Of a stretch of DNA of 28,923 nucleotides, positions 1-11,089 are shown in pieces. How positions within the stretch are numbered: position 1 is the first letter of the stretch; every line of letters starts with the position of its first letter. The notes under the pieces are model-generated. The model worked only from the letters and a program-made list of their open reading frames with translations, had not been told where the DNA came from and did no database searches. The DNA is taken from the NCBI GenBank assembly GCA_011319805.1, contig SJRY01000124.1, forward strand, positions 1 through 28,923, written 5' to 3'. Both the position numbers and the translations under genes were made by a program. The DNA comes from Macrocybe gigantea (lineage: Eukaryota; Basidiomycota; Agaricomycetes; Agaricales; Callistosporiaceae).

Positions 1-723
1 ACGGGTGCAATCACCAGACCGCCGATTCCACTTCCCGCTAGAATGGTACCCATAGCAAAACCGCATGTTTGCGAAGTAGACGGCGTGACTGACATGATGG
101 AAAGTAATATAAGAGGAACCGACGCCATATAGAAGTCCTTGGGTGCAATATAGATGCCAAAGCTACGAAGAGTCGTCTTATGATCTCCAACATAGAGGCT
201 TCAGTGGAAAAACGCACTTTAGTGGCGAAACTTGCCGAGAAGAGTCCAAGGCTCATGACGGCGACGCCAGCCAACGTTACAATCTTTAGATTGTCCACTC
301 GGGCCATCAACGGATTTACGAAGATACTTCCACTCCAAGTCAAGCTACTGCCAATGGTCCCAACCAAAGAAACCAGGGCATCCTGCTGTTGAGCATCCGA
401 TATTGAGGACTTTGGTGAGGTGTACAACTCCTTAGCATGACACAGGAAATGAGCCACGTTTGAGCAATGAAGCATTTGATCATGATCCTCACCTGGAATA
501 TCCCGAAAACAGAATTGATGCCGATCACTTGGAACGTCATCAGAAATCCGGAGAGGAGGAGCAGAACTTGATATTTTCGTGTGGGCCGCAACAATGTCTC
601 CTGAACATCTCTGGGAACGGCTCTCGTTACTGCTTCACTATCTCTTAGAGAATGTGGTGAATGCGAGTTATGCCTAGAATTTCCGCAAGTTGTGTAACTG
701 ATGACATTGTAATGCAACAGCAA
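1..723 (-). pseudogene. MFS monocarboxylate-transporter-like protein, N-terminal part, frameshifted, cut by window edge
   Basis: Minus-strand gene starting at ATG 723 and leaving the window at base 1. It resembles the fungal MCT branch of the major facilitator superfamily, plasma-membrane proteins that carry monocarboxylates or related small molecules. Exon 1 (723-493) ends in a first membrane segment (LLLLSGFLMTFQ, then FGIFQ). An intron at 492-431 (62 nt) is followed by ELYTSPKSS, a loop, and membrane segments with GTIGSSLTWSGS and VNPLMARVDN. A 41-nt intron is likely at 217-177. The last piece contains GLLYGVGSS and GFAMG..AGSGIGGL, typical of this family. Over about 180 bases at 170-20 the reading must change frame about five times. 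Each change fits loss of one base from a short run (for example CCG-TC, AAC-AT). Either the copy is decayed or the sequence has base-call errors. It neighbours a hydrolase on the same strand. Family call fairly sure; substrate unknown. Confidence 0.7.
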
Positions 724-888
724 TGTTTGATGGAGAGCCTCCTTTATAATCTCGACCGGTCCGAGATTAACCGGGATATCTATGACTCGACTATTATACG
801 CCGTAGATAGCCGTTTAAACTAGAAATAATTTAGACTCGACGGACGGCGACATCGTTGCGCGATACGAACAAATACGAAGATGCTCTA

Positions 889-2242
889 TTAAAGTCTAGA
901 CTTTTCGAAGTGCGATGGTTGAATCAAATCGAGAATTTGGCAAATCGATTGCCCGAGGAGTTCAGGGTTCTCTTGAACAAGCTGCATAAAGGCATCAGTT
1001 CACGGTAAATATATAGAGAATGACAAATGAATACCATATGACCAGCTCCTTTGAGTCTTGTGACAGAGGAAACGATGCGACCTTCTCTCGTATCACTGAG
1101 AGAATCCTGTGTAAGCTTCGGTCTGACGAACATGTCAACTGGTACTGCTTAAATCGTGGCTAGATTCGTCGTACATCATCTCGCTTTTATCACCCCAGAT
1201 GACATGAATGGGGACAGCATAGCAGATCCGAGAGATTAACGTTGCCGATTCGAAATGGCCATCGACGTCAGGATACGTAGCCGCTTCCTGATATTTGTCG
1301 GTCTTCAGCGCTACGCCATCAGGCGCATCTTCTAACCGTACTCCTACAGAATGTGTCAAGCGCTGGTGAGGGGTTATTTCGCCACAGGGACTTGCTGTAA
1401 AAGACGAAGGACACGTCTATCCCAGCTTTTCCAAGGAATTCTTTTGCTGAACCAGTCGAATGCAATTTCGCGTGACTGCCATTTGGTGCGGCGAGTATAT
1501 GTGGAAGAGACTGTCCGATTCATGATAGCCATGCGGAAATCCATGTGCTCCAGAAAGTTCTCCCACGTCATGATTGTAGATTCAACTAGTATCATAGCGA
1601 TATAAGGGACTTGCGAAACAGGAAACAACCTCGTCGAGAGCATCCTGTCAAATTAATGGTGTGCCCATGCCTGAGATAGTCTCAGAGGAAGAAACGCACA
1701 GAGCGGCGGTACCGGCCGAATGTCCCAAGGCAATAATACGATGCCTACCATTTGTGGACTCTGCAAGAATTCAGCGAGGAGATCGCCCATTCGTATATAG
1801 CTTCAAAGCGATTGAGCACATGCAACAAATAAAGGACGAAGCCGTGGTCTTACATACGCCGTCCGGACGGTGCGCAAGCCTCCCTGTTTATCACAGCGGC
1901 TTCTCCATGATTCGGCCAATCGAATGACCAAATCTCCCGGATACGGTGGGACGAATCTTTGAGTTGTTGGAGGTTAAACATGTTCTGGAGAGTCGGTTCC
2001 CATTGCTCCTTATCTGATGTTGTGACGTTGTATTGTGAGCATCACGTTTGAAACTACCTGCAGGGTCAAAGCAGCATACGTGAACCAACAGCATGAGTAC
2101 ATATCAAGGTCAGGCCTTCGACATTGTCCGCGGAGTCCGCCATAGTATAGCGCTTGGCGGTGAGTTTCAAACCTAGGCAAGATGGCTCGCCTTGACTAAG
2201 GTGATCTAGAGCGAAACTCTCTGACTGAAGGGGACCAGCCAT
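889..2242 (-). CDS. Alpha/beta hydrolase (AB-hydrolase-1 fold), frameshifted
   Basis: Minus-strand gene, ATG 2242 (MAGPLQSESF) to stop 889. It resembles fungal alpha/beta hydrolases of unknown substrate, often found near secondary-metabolism genes. Exon 1 ends HAVGS; an intron at 2079-2014 restores GSHKEQWEPTL, then NLQQLKDSSHRIREIWSFDW and NHGEAAV. The nucleophile elbow is ALGHSAGTAAL (about 1725), the acid is probably in VIWGDKSE (about 1185), and the base histidine is in LKGAGHM just before the last intron (1034-982). The last exon reads LVQENPELLGQSI to the end. At least three single-base deficits break the frame, near 1785 (GGGCGAT), 1744 (GTAGGCAT) and 1335 (TACGGTTAG), and one junction near 1150 is unclear. 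All three catalytic residues survive. It may be a recent pseudogene, or an intact gene with base-call errors. Family call strong; substrate unknown. Confidence 0.75.
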
Positions 2243-4173
2243 ATCGATGGATGGGACAGCCTAGCGACTCGAAGTGACCTTTCAGGAAGCGAGACCAGAG
2301 AATAAATACGCGTTCCGTCTCCAGTATCCACATTCTGTCAGGCCGAAAGGAATTTTAAGGAAGTGCGTACTCGTGGTAGTGGTCTTCCAATTCCGTTTGG
2401 AAAACACGTGTTTCACGGCGCTTTGAGAATTCTCGTCGGCCGCTTTATACCGCAATCTGCAACATATACAATAATAACAACAACGCCTTCGTCGCGTTCC
2501 ACTCCTGCATAACTGCTTTCCACCCATCATCAGTGATATTTCCTTTTAGCCATGAGCGCACGTCACTATTGAACGTTCAGATTCCAAATCAATCAACGTC
2601 CATCTTCTGGACGCCGTTCGGCAGGTCACGATGATCATGATGTTGCTTGCATTCGATGCACTGTGACTGATTGGAATACTCTAGGACGTTTAATGACTCT
2701 CATGATGCGGTTCTTGGGCACACGATGAATACGGAACGTCCTTCGCCACCTCTTCCAAGATGACCAGCTCTGCATAGTTCCTAGCTTGAGCATCACGGAC
2801 GTTGGAAACGAACGGCCGACGATATTACGCTTATCAATCTAGGACATCTCTCTGGCTTTCCATGCTTAAGGATTCCCATGACGTATCAGAATGAATCAGT
2901 TTAACGACGGACGCTACGGACCGCACGCTTTGCTCACCTCCGAAACACAAAATTCCGCCGCGAACACCGAATGACCGCTGTCAAAGGCCATGGGTGGGCC
3001 CGGTCCCATGGAAGCTGTCATACCCCACATCCAATACCGCTAACTGGCTCCTATTCTCTTGTTTTGTGGCTTCTAGCATGACCGATCAACCATGATACGC
3101 GCCTCATGGTTTTTTTTCGTCTCAAGGTTGATCAATCTATCCATCAGGAGCCATACATGTGCACTCGCGAAGCCTTGTGCGCTTGCTGCATGTAGCTTCG
3201 TATTATATGTGAAGGTCCGTTAGACTACCATTCCCTCGGAGTGCTCCTTCAACGCTGTAACATGATCGCCGTTCCTCCGTCCATCGTATGAATGGTAGCC
3301 GATCACGTCTACCTTGGTTTTTCAGGATAATATGGTGTGCGTCACCTCGATGTGACTGCGGTCTTGATCCCCTAGCTTTAACCTACACCGTTGGGCACGG
3401 CCAAGATTTCTTCTGCGTTATAGACGTAAATGCGATATATGGAGTATCAAGGGCGCGCGATCACGGAGAACCAGCGGAAGATGAGATTCTTCAGCGACCG
3501 CTATCCTGTTTGGATTAAATCTCTGTGATTGGTTCGCGTGCACATTTTCAGGTCTCCCGGCGTTTCTGTACATTCCGTCACGCAGTCCGGACGGTTTCTG
3601 CTATCGATCAAAGTATTAGACTTCGCATTAGGAAACGCCTGCATTCATACAAACGTCGCCGGCGAAGAACGATTCTCCGCTGCTCTATACAGAAAGAAGA
3701 CAAGCCGTGTTTATCTCATGGGGTGAGGTATGTGCTATTTGAGTCAGTTGCTCTGAGGATTGACCCCACGGATCCTAGGACTGGTGAAGATCACTGTCTT
3801 CCTCTTCCTTCGCTTATTCCAGATCCCCTGCCGACCTGCCTATCGCCGACTCACAATATGGTGCCCTAAATGATCCCTAATTCGCCAGCATCGTAAACGT
3901 CTTACCGAATAGCCAAATAACGCGCAAGACCACTAGCTTCTTGGTTTGTGTCATGTTGGCCATTGTTGTTTTTAGCATTCCGTGCAAGGGTTTGCCTTGT
4001 GCATCGGTTCAAATGTTTCGACCAGCTCCGCCTCGAGGCAATGCCTATTTCTAGCTCCTGACGTCACGTGGAATGTACATCACGCAGCTGCGAAAAAGGC
4101 GCGAAGACTTGGTGATATCACACCATCGCAAGACAATATGTACGCTGACCGTTTCGTGTAGCAAATCCTCAAC
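2243..4173. other. Divergent spacer between the minus hydrolase and plus TauD gene, holding one decayed coding trace
   Basis: About 1.9 kb without a confident gene. It should hold the promoters of the hydrolase (left, minus) and the TauD-like gene (right, plus). Short open frames exist on both strands, such as 2282-2530 minus and 3525-3869 plus, but they lack recognisable motifs. The only stretch that reads like protein is on the minus strand at about 2650-3380, listed separately. Confidence 0.5.
2938..3380 (-). pseudogene. Decayed coding-like region, family not recognised
   Basis: On the minus strand one frame from about 3380 to 2938 reads like protein, interrupted by four in-frame stops (TGA, TAA, TAG, TAG). 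Protein-like pieces are KVDVIGYHSYDGRRNGDHV, LHAASAQGFASAHVWLLMDR, KPQNKRIGAS and FDSGHSVFAAEFCVSE. It ends at a good splice donor (GTGAGC, first base 2937). A further coding-like piece, RDAQARNYAELVILEEVAKD, lies at about 2800-2740 in another frame. I could not place it in a family. It sits between four genes that look metabolic, so it may be another decayed enzyme of the same group. Several stops could come from C-to-T changes (CGA, CAA or CAG origin), but this cannot be shown without a homologue. Confidence 0.35.
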
Positions 4174-5544
4174 ATGGCTACATCCACGTTTTCCACTTCA
4201 GACTTACAAACCTTCTCTCCACGTCGCCAGCCAGATATTACCTACCATCCTGAGCGTGAAAAATGGCATGCTCGTACAGTTCGCCGCTTGGAGGAAAATC
4301 CAATGTTAGTCAAAGATTCTTCTTTACCAGCTGGATTCCCTTCGAGACTCGATTCGTCCCTGGTATGGGAAGGGCAGGACTGGAAAGACGAGAAGCAATG
4401 GGTTTATGAGCTCAATCCTGAGGAGTTGCACGAGATAGACGATGCTGTTCGTCACTTCCATGGTGAATTCTCTGTGTCACCCTTTGTTCATCAGAGAGCT
4501 GATTATGAAAAGAACTCCATCTTCATCTCGGTCATGTTTCACCTTCAACCTTCCCTTTACCGAAACTCGGTCCAGTGTTGAGGAAGCTCTCTCAAGATCT
4601 CCACGATGGTCGCGGATTTTTTGTCCTTCGCACCATACCGGTTTCTTCGTACTCCCGAGCCGACAACGTTCTGATTCATGCCGGCGTTTCCTCATATGTA
4701 GCCTCCACACGTGGTCTTCAAGACGCCAATGGCGGCGTCCTTTCTCATATCAAAGACTTGACGCAATCCCAGGCTCCCGGCACGATAGGTGGTCCTGCCT
4801 ATACCACGGACAAGCAAGTGTTCCATACCGATCAGGGTTGCGATATTGTCTCTTTATTCGCCTCGATATCGCAGCCGAAGGAGGCATCTCCAGAATTAGT
4901 AGTAGTTGGAGAGTATACAACGAGCTCGCTGAGCGCAGACCAGATCTGGTGCGAACCTTAGCTGAGCCCTGGCCGGTTGACGAGTCAGTATATACCGAAT
5001 AATCCTGACTGTTCTCAATGCATTCGGTCATTTCAGGTTCGGTGGCGACCCTCCCTTCACCCTTCGTCCTCTCTTGTATTGGCACAATTCGAAGCTTATT
5101 ATCCAGTATGCGCGCCGCTACTTCACCGGGTTCCTTGGGTTGCCCCGTTCAGGCGACATACCACCGATTACCGAAGCCCAAGCTGAAGCTCTCGACGCAC
5201 TGCACTTTTTGGGAGAAAATATTCCCTCGGGCTGAACTTTCAAAAGGGAGATATCCAGTACATTAACAATTTAAGCATTTTTCATGCGAGAGATGGCTTC
5301 AAGGATAGTCCAGAGCATACGTAAGCACCTCAATCGTTTTCGTTTTGTCCGACGTTCAGGCACTGATACGATGCCTTTGCCAGCCGTCATCTTCTTCGGC
5401 TGTGGCTTCGGGATGAGGAGCTAGGATGGAGTATCCCAGCACCCTTCAACCGCTATGGCGCAAACGTTCGACGTCGAGCCTGACAATCAGACTTTTGCGT
5501 TAGAAGCAGCTGTCAGGGCAGCTGTTAAGGGAAAGAAACGTTGA
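4174..5544 (+). CDS. TauD/TfdA-family 2-oxoglutarate/Fe(II) dioxygenase, frameshifted
   Basis: Plus-strand gene from ATG 4174 (MATSTFSTSDLQ) to TGA 5542-5544. Members of the family hydroxylate small substrates using 2-oxoglutarate and Fe(II). Introns are 4463-4512, 4984-5036 and 5321-5383, all GT-AG. Visible family features in order: LVWEGQDW, SPSTFPLPKLGPVLRKLS, GRGFFVLR, DANGGVLSHIKDLTQS, the iron pair in QVFHTDQGCDIVSLF, ISRISSSWRVYNELA, FGGDPPFTLRPLLYWH, then IQYINNLSIFHARDGF (distal histidine) and RHLLRLWLRDEE (2-oxoglutarate arginine region). The end reads TFDVEPDNQTF and a lysine-rich tail. Four single-base deficits break the frame: near 4861 (GCC-TCG), 5215 (GAAAAT), 5442 (ACCC-TTC) and 5464 (CAAA-CG). 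Each is a run one base short. All iron-binding residues remain. Next gene downstream is a second 2-oxoglutarate dioxygenase on the same strand, 330 bases away. Confidence 0.8.
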
Positions 5545-5830
5545 ACAGCAGTGCATTGATTTTGCTCTGCGCGACAAAGACGTCGCTACATGTGACCTGT
5601 TGTCTACAGTTATGCCACATGCTCCCTCGTCATGTTACCCCGACTCGAGACCCGTGTCAGTGAGCCCTTCTTGGATATGCTCCAAGTTATGGTCATCTAT
5701 AACCCGACTAGCTTCCCCAGTACGAGCGGCGCGGAAGCGTGTCAGCGCAATTCGGGTTACTGATGAAGCAAAGCTAGCATGAGAAATTTCGAATGTATGT
5801 CGTGGTAGGGGCTAAATACGGCAGTGAACC

Positions 5831-5837
5831 TATAAAG
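5831..5837 (+). promoter_or_regulatory. TATA-box-like element of the 2-oxoglutarate dioxygenase gene
   Basis: TATAAAG lies 37 bases before the ATG at 5874. It favours that ATG over the earlier in-frame ATG at 5793, since a message starting about 25-30 bases below this box would omit 5793. Inference from position only. Confidence 0.4.
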
Positions 5838-5873
5838 CCTGGCCGTTATGATACTCACGGTGCTCCTATCGCT

Positions 5874-7259
5874 ATGCCCGCGACGACATTACCGCCTTTC
5901 CCAGACAACATTCCAACGCACCCTTTGCTCGTAATCGACTATGAACTAATCAAAGCTCGAGACACGATCGAAATTGAGAGGCTCTGGGAAGCAGCCACTA
6001 AGCTCGGCTTTTGGTAGTGCGTACCCTTCACTGTTTGGTCTATAACAGGGGCTGACACCTTGTACATTCGACCCTAGCTTGAAGAATCATGGAGCAGACG
6101 AGGAAGTCAACGGAATGTTTGAAATGGGTGCAGAAACTATGGCTCTCCCGATAGAGGAGAAGATGAAATTTGAACAAGGCGATGGTGGCATGTCGTTCGG
6201 GTACGTGCGATAATTCGACAACGCGTAGAGATGCCATGTGACCTCTTGTTCCTAGATATAAAGCAGCAGGAGCAAATGCTGTGGACGCTTCCGGAAAGAA
6301 AGATTCCGTCGAATTCATTAACATTGCGATGGATGACGCCTTGGCGTGGCCGAAGCAGGCCAGACGCGCTTATCCATCCACCGTGAATGCCCGGATGGAA
6401 TCAACAATTGCACCTTTTACTCGTAAATCCTTGGAAGTGAACAACACGATTCTTCGCATTTTCAATGAAAGGCTGAAATTACCCCTAACACTTTGCTGGA
6501 TCGACATCGCATGGACGAGTCCAGCGGTAGCGAAGCGAGAGTCACGAGAACGCCCCTGTTCCTGCAGACAAGGGCCAGACGCTCGGAAGCCATACCGACT
6601 TTGGGTCGCTGGTGAGTGGGCCCGGCAATCTGGTCATGAACTCGAGTCCTGCTCACGCTGATGCTCAGTCGTTCCTACATAATAGATTAGGGGGCCTGCA
6701 AGTTTTGGTGCCAGGATCTAAGGAATGGCAATATGTCAAGGTTCAGTTAATGGCTCACCTATTTTCTCATTAACAACTGATTGCTCATCCAGCCGATTCC
6801 TGGTCATGCTATCTGTAACGTCGGAGATGCACTGCAGGTTTTCAGCGGAGGAATCCTAAGATCCAATATGCACCGTGTTGTGTACGTTATCCACGCGCTT
6901 ATTTGAATGATCGGAATTGACACACCTCCGACAATAGGCCGCCCCCCGGCGTTCAAGGAAATTATGAACGCTGGTCCTTGGTGTTCTTTACCAGACCTGG
7001 AGATTCCGTGTTGCTTCGTGCGCTGGTGGAAGACAGCCCCGTTATTGCTGCGGCTGTAGCGAAGCAGCCCGGAAAAGACTTTGAAACTGGGGAAACGGCG
7101 GCAGACTGGTTTGGAAGACGAATCAAGTATCAACGAATCAATAATCGTAAAGTACGCTTCACACTCGTTTTTCGATGCACGCACTCATTTTTTTCCTCGT
7201 ATCAGGGCCCGGAAACTTGGATGCAGAGTCGCGGCACTGAAGCGGACCCTACGGTCTGA
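5874..7259 (+). CDS. Isopenicillin-N-synthase-like 2-oxoglutarate/Fe(II) oxygenase (DIOX_N + 2OG-FeII_Oxy), frameshifted
   Basis: Starts MPATTLPPFPDN; an in-frame ATG at 5793 is less likely because the conserved start fits 5874. It ends TGA 7257-7259. Seven exons with introns 6017-6077, 6201-6255, 6612-6668, 6741-6792, 6882-6937 and 7152-7205. The N-terminal domain reads LLVIDYELIKARD, LWEAATKLGFWYLKNHG and EEKMKFEQG. The catalytic domain shows the iron motif HTD in GQTLGSHTDFGSLSFLHN, then LGGLQVLVPGSKEWQYVKP, NVGDALQVFSGG, the distal histidine in SNMHRVV, and ERWSLVFFTRPGD with the substrate-side arginine. This family covers plant-like and fungal oxygenases that oxidise secondary metabolites or hormones; the substrate here is unknown. 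Two single-base deficits break exon 3, near 6484 (ACCCCTAAC) and 6552 (AACGCCCC). Neighbour of a TauD-type dioxygenase on the same strand. Confidence 0.82.
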
Positions 7260-7426
7260 AAACGGGATCGTCTTCAAAGTGTTTCTTTATTCTTGTTCTA
7301 CATTTCGTTGCTCTGTATATGCTATGTACGCAAGTTCTGGCTTAGTCACCATATGTTTATGAAGACACTGTCGCTGTAACATTCAGTTAAGATTACCGTT
7401 TCGTCCTCCGCACAAATGTAATCGAA

Positions 7427-8272
7427 ATGGGTATTGGACTAACGTATGAGCTAGATCCGCCATTCGACGAGGCTCCAGATACTGCAGATAGCAATCCGTT
7501 GACTAATAACAGGCTGCCGCTAAAACACAAGGTCGCTAGTGTTAGCGAGCCTTTGGAGATGCGTACCATTGACACCAACGCGTTGAACCTGACCCGTACT
7601 TCGTACAATGTAATTTATAACAGGACGCTTCCAAAGAGGTGCAAATGCAAATGTACAATGTTCCAACACGATCCCATAACGAAAAACATGACGGGGCAGG
7701 GGCTTGACCCTACGACCCCTTCAATGTAGGCTATGTCACGTTCTTAATAGCTATGACTGACCGGAGCAGCTTTGGCCGAGACACTATATTCGGTATGATG
7801 ACAGGGGAAGACCGAATTACGACTTTCAAGCCCAACATTCCATTCTGGGCGGACCCGAAGACGTCTGAGCTGAGTGGTAATCGAAGGCAAGGATTTATAA
7901 TTGCGAAGGACAAGTATCACTACACGGGACCGGAAGCCAGGTTAGCGTGGTGACAACGGGAATTCATATATCATCAAAGACTGGGCGTCAGTTGGGATGT
8001 CGTATTAAGGTAGGCGGACGTATTGCTCGATATGGCAAAATTCAGACCTGCGAGGTGTGGAAGCATATTAGCTGAATCTTACTACTATTGCAGAAAACGC
8101 AACGGAGCACTCACCGCGCCAGAGACCGCACGAAGCAGCTGACAACCTGTTTGGAGAACGACTACGTCAGCAAGTTGAACGCCTTGAATCAAAGAAGACA
8201 GAGTTCAGGAAAGGAAAGGAATCTTCTAATCCATCCGAAAGAAAGACGGATTTTCAGAGTGAGCTGAGTTGA
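7427..8272 (+). pseudogene. Hypothetical protein region, probably broken
   Basis: Three coding-like pieces follow each other on the plus strand. The first (7427-7729) is an open frame beginning MGIGLTYELDPP. The second (7753-7953) begins MTDRSSFGRDTIFG and reads FKPNIPFWADPKTSEL and KDKYHYTGPEARLAW, then continues one frame over as NGNSYIIKDWASVGMSY to about 8009. The third, after an intron-like stretch (GTAGGC donor at 8010, pyrimidine-rich TTGCAG acceptor ending 8093), reads PHEAADNLFGERLRQQVERL and a charged tail to TGA 8270-8272. I recognise no family. The frames do not join cleanly, as in the neighbouring genes. The span 7260-7426 and 8273-8578 holds nothing further that I can name. Confidence 0.35.
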
Positions 8273-8572
8273 ATTTTTCATCGTAAAGCAGGGAAATGTC
8301 TCCTGAAACATCAAGAAGTTGTTAAACTACTCACCGCTGCTCCTCGGAAACGCTGAAGGACGTGAGCGAAAGTCACGCGACCAATGAATAGTGATATGAG
8401 TGCCTGCCCTAATCTCAGCCACTCGCTGACAAATCCTATGCAGTACATCCGCGGCTGTTCGCGGCTCCTATCGTTCATCCTGGTGTGAACTACTCCTCGC
8501 CGTCGTCTGCAACGGTAGGATCCGAGTTTTGGTTATAGGTACCGCTTTTCATTCTCATGTCGTAACCTCTAG

Positions 8573-9159
<587 letters not shown>

Positions 9160-9558
9160 CGCTGTGCTGGGATTTACCTTTTCACCGAGAATTTGAGCAT
9201 CGGTCGGCTCAGGATGTATGGAGGATGCAGTGCCGTCGTTTCCCCGTCTCTGTTGTCTTTGAATTTACTCAAAATTCTCGGTTCTCTGTTCTTCGATGCA
9301 CGAATATCATTTTGCATTTTACGATTCTGCAATAGAGTGTATTCGCAGCGCGGCCGAGGTGCAGGACGTGCTAGCCGAAGTGAAATGTGTTGTGCCTATC
9401 GTTTCATTCGTTTGCCCACTGATCTAAGCCACCTGCTGCCCATGTTGTCGACTTCAACGTGCCCGGCAGCTCGTTATCCCGACGTCTCGTCTAGCCTACC
9501 TCAATCAACAACCCTAACCGTGTCCGAAATGGAACTCAAATGCCAGAAGATGCCTTAG
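9160..9558 (+). other. 3' flank of the ubiquitin-eL40 gene
   Basis: About 400 bases with a 121-codon open frame (9193-9558) that shows no motif or protein-like composition. Probably 3' untranslated sequence and spacer. It ends at the border of the first CTAGGATGAG-rich repeat. Confidence 0.4.
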
Positions 9559-9665
9559 GGTTATTAAGACTTGCTAGGGTGGACTAGGGTGGAAAATTCT
9601 GGCCACTAGGGTGAGCTAGGATGGGCATTTTGGATGGCTAGGATGAGCTAGGATGGCTTTTTGCA
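9559..9665. repeat. CTAGGATGAG-rich dispersed element, copy 1 (3'-truncated)
   Basis: Begins GGTTATTAAGACTTGCTAGG and matches the first 107 bases of the copies at 10515 and 11511 with few differences. It is built from degenerate GCTAGGRTGAG words. It stops after TTTTTGCA, where the other copies continue. Not a TTAGGG telomere repeat. Confidence 0.85.
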
Positions 9666-10514
9666 GTTAGGGGGTGTATCTCAAAAGCGGCAACGAGTGC
9701 AGCGAGGCCGCTGAAGTCCGCTCGAGCGTAAACAGGATGTCAACAGGTGACTGGGGATCCAGTCCTGCATCCTGTTTCGCCTTTATAGGCTCGTCAGGAC
9801 ATCCATTTCCTGTAACATTGAAGTAAGCGGTCCGGAACGGTGTGGTACGTACCGTCCTTTTTCCCGTCATTACTCATTCTACGACGATGATCAGTAAGCA
9901 TGCCCAGCAAAGCTGACTCACCGTAGTGCTAATAATAATCATTGCGTTATCAATCGTATCGCGGATTGGCTACAAACGGCCTCCGAGCGTAATAGCAATT
10001 AGGCAGGGGAGCCTTGTGACTATTCTCGTGAACAACCTGGCCTATGTTAACCAAAGTTAATCAGTGTCAGGCTTAACTACTAATCGGAATGCCCAAACGA
10101 CAGCCTAGGCAGGCGTGCGGTCTATGTTTCGCGCCGCGGTTCCCCGGGCAGTTGCCCGCGGACCTGCCCAGGACCCAACCGTAACTAAATGGTGGGCGAC
10201 TTAGCCTGCCTTGCCCGACGCCGGGATTAACCGCAGGCCGACGAGGGGGGGGCAAGTACCGACAGGACTTACCTATTCCGAAATAACCGTAGCGGCCCGC
10301 CCGGGCCGCCAAGGCACGCCGGCGTTCGTACCACTCTGGCGCTGATAAACTTATCAGATAAGATAGGATGGTCACGCACCAATCACGTGACCAAGATAAG
10401 ATGCATTTGATCACATGGTTTCGCAGATGCGAGACCGTTCCCGAGCGTAACTTAGCGTAATTCAACGTAATTTAGCGTAAGTTAACCCCTACGTTGGGAG
10501 TGGGTTCGCCGTAC
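9666..10514. other. Unassigned spacer between repeat copies 1 and 2
   Basis: About 850 bases with no recognised gene. A GC-rich stretch lies at about 10110-10330. A run of related words (GCGTAACTTA, GCGTAATTCA, ACGTAATTTA, GCGTAAGTTA) occupies 10445-10482. A 130-codon minus-strand frame at 10073-10465 has arginine-rich, motif-free composition and is probably chance. It may be a separate inserted element, but no clear terminal repeats were found. Confidence 0.4.
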
Positions 10515-10790
10515 GGTTATTAAGACTTGCTAGGGTGGACTAGGGTGGAAAATTCTGGCTACTAGGGTGAGCTAGGATGGGCCTTTTGGATGGCTAGGAT
10601 GAGCTAGGATGGCTTTTTGCACTGCTAGGATGAGCTAGGATGAGTGGTTCCTGTAGCTAGAATGAGCTAGAACATGTACTTTTTACTGCTAAACAGCTTT
10701 TCTGGCAGTACGTCTGCTTCATGACTTTCTGTTACTCTGCGTTACCTTGGCTTCCCTGCCATTACTTTGACTTACATTTGCTCACACATT
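10515..10790. repeat. CTAGGATGAG-rich dispersed element, copy 2
   Basis: About 276 bases. It starts GGTTATTAAGACTTGC, contains a minisatellite of about 10-12 bp CTAGGATGAG/CTAGAATGAG units, then a unique tail (TTTTCTGGCAGTACGTCTGC, later GTTACCTTGG) ending CTCACACATT. Near-identical to copy 3 apart from a short insert in copy 3. Confidence 0.88.
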
Positions 10791-11089
10791 ATACAGTGCT
10801 TTTATAAGATTAATCATATAAATTACAACATGCAAAACTTAGTATTTTCCCAAAGTTAAGCACTCAATCGAAAGCTATAATATAGTAGATTCTAAGCCTA
10901 GAATATCTAAGACTTTGGTGCAGTGGTTGTGGAGATAATTGGGTCGCAAGTTGGGGTGAGGATGATATTTGCCGACCAAGTTTTTCCCACAGTACCAATA
11001 TTGTGAACACATGAATCATGGTCATTTAAGCATGAAAATAATGTAGGATTGATATTGGATACAAGTTACCAATAGTTATAGTCAGTTAC

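Noticed and set aside
3525..3869. 114-codon plus-strand frame upstream of the TauD-like gene
   Set aside because: No motif, arginine-rich middle, and no splice or neighbour support.
5793..5873. Earlier in-frame start of the IPNS-like gene at ATG 5793
   Set aside because: The conserved start MPATTLPPFPDN begins at 5874, and the TATA-like box at 5831 lies between the two.
10073..10465. 130-codon minus-strand frame
   Set aside because: Sits in a GC-rich stretch, has no motif, and its arginine- and glycine-rich composition fits chance.
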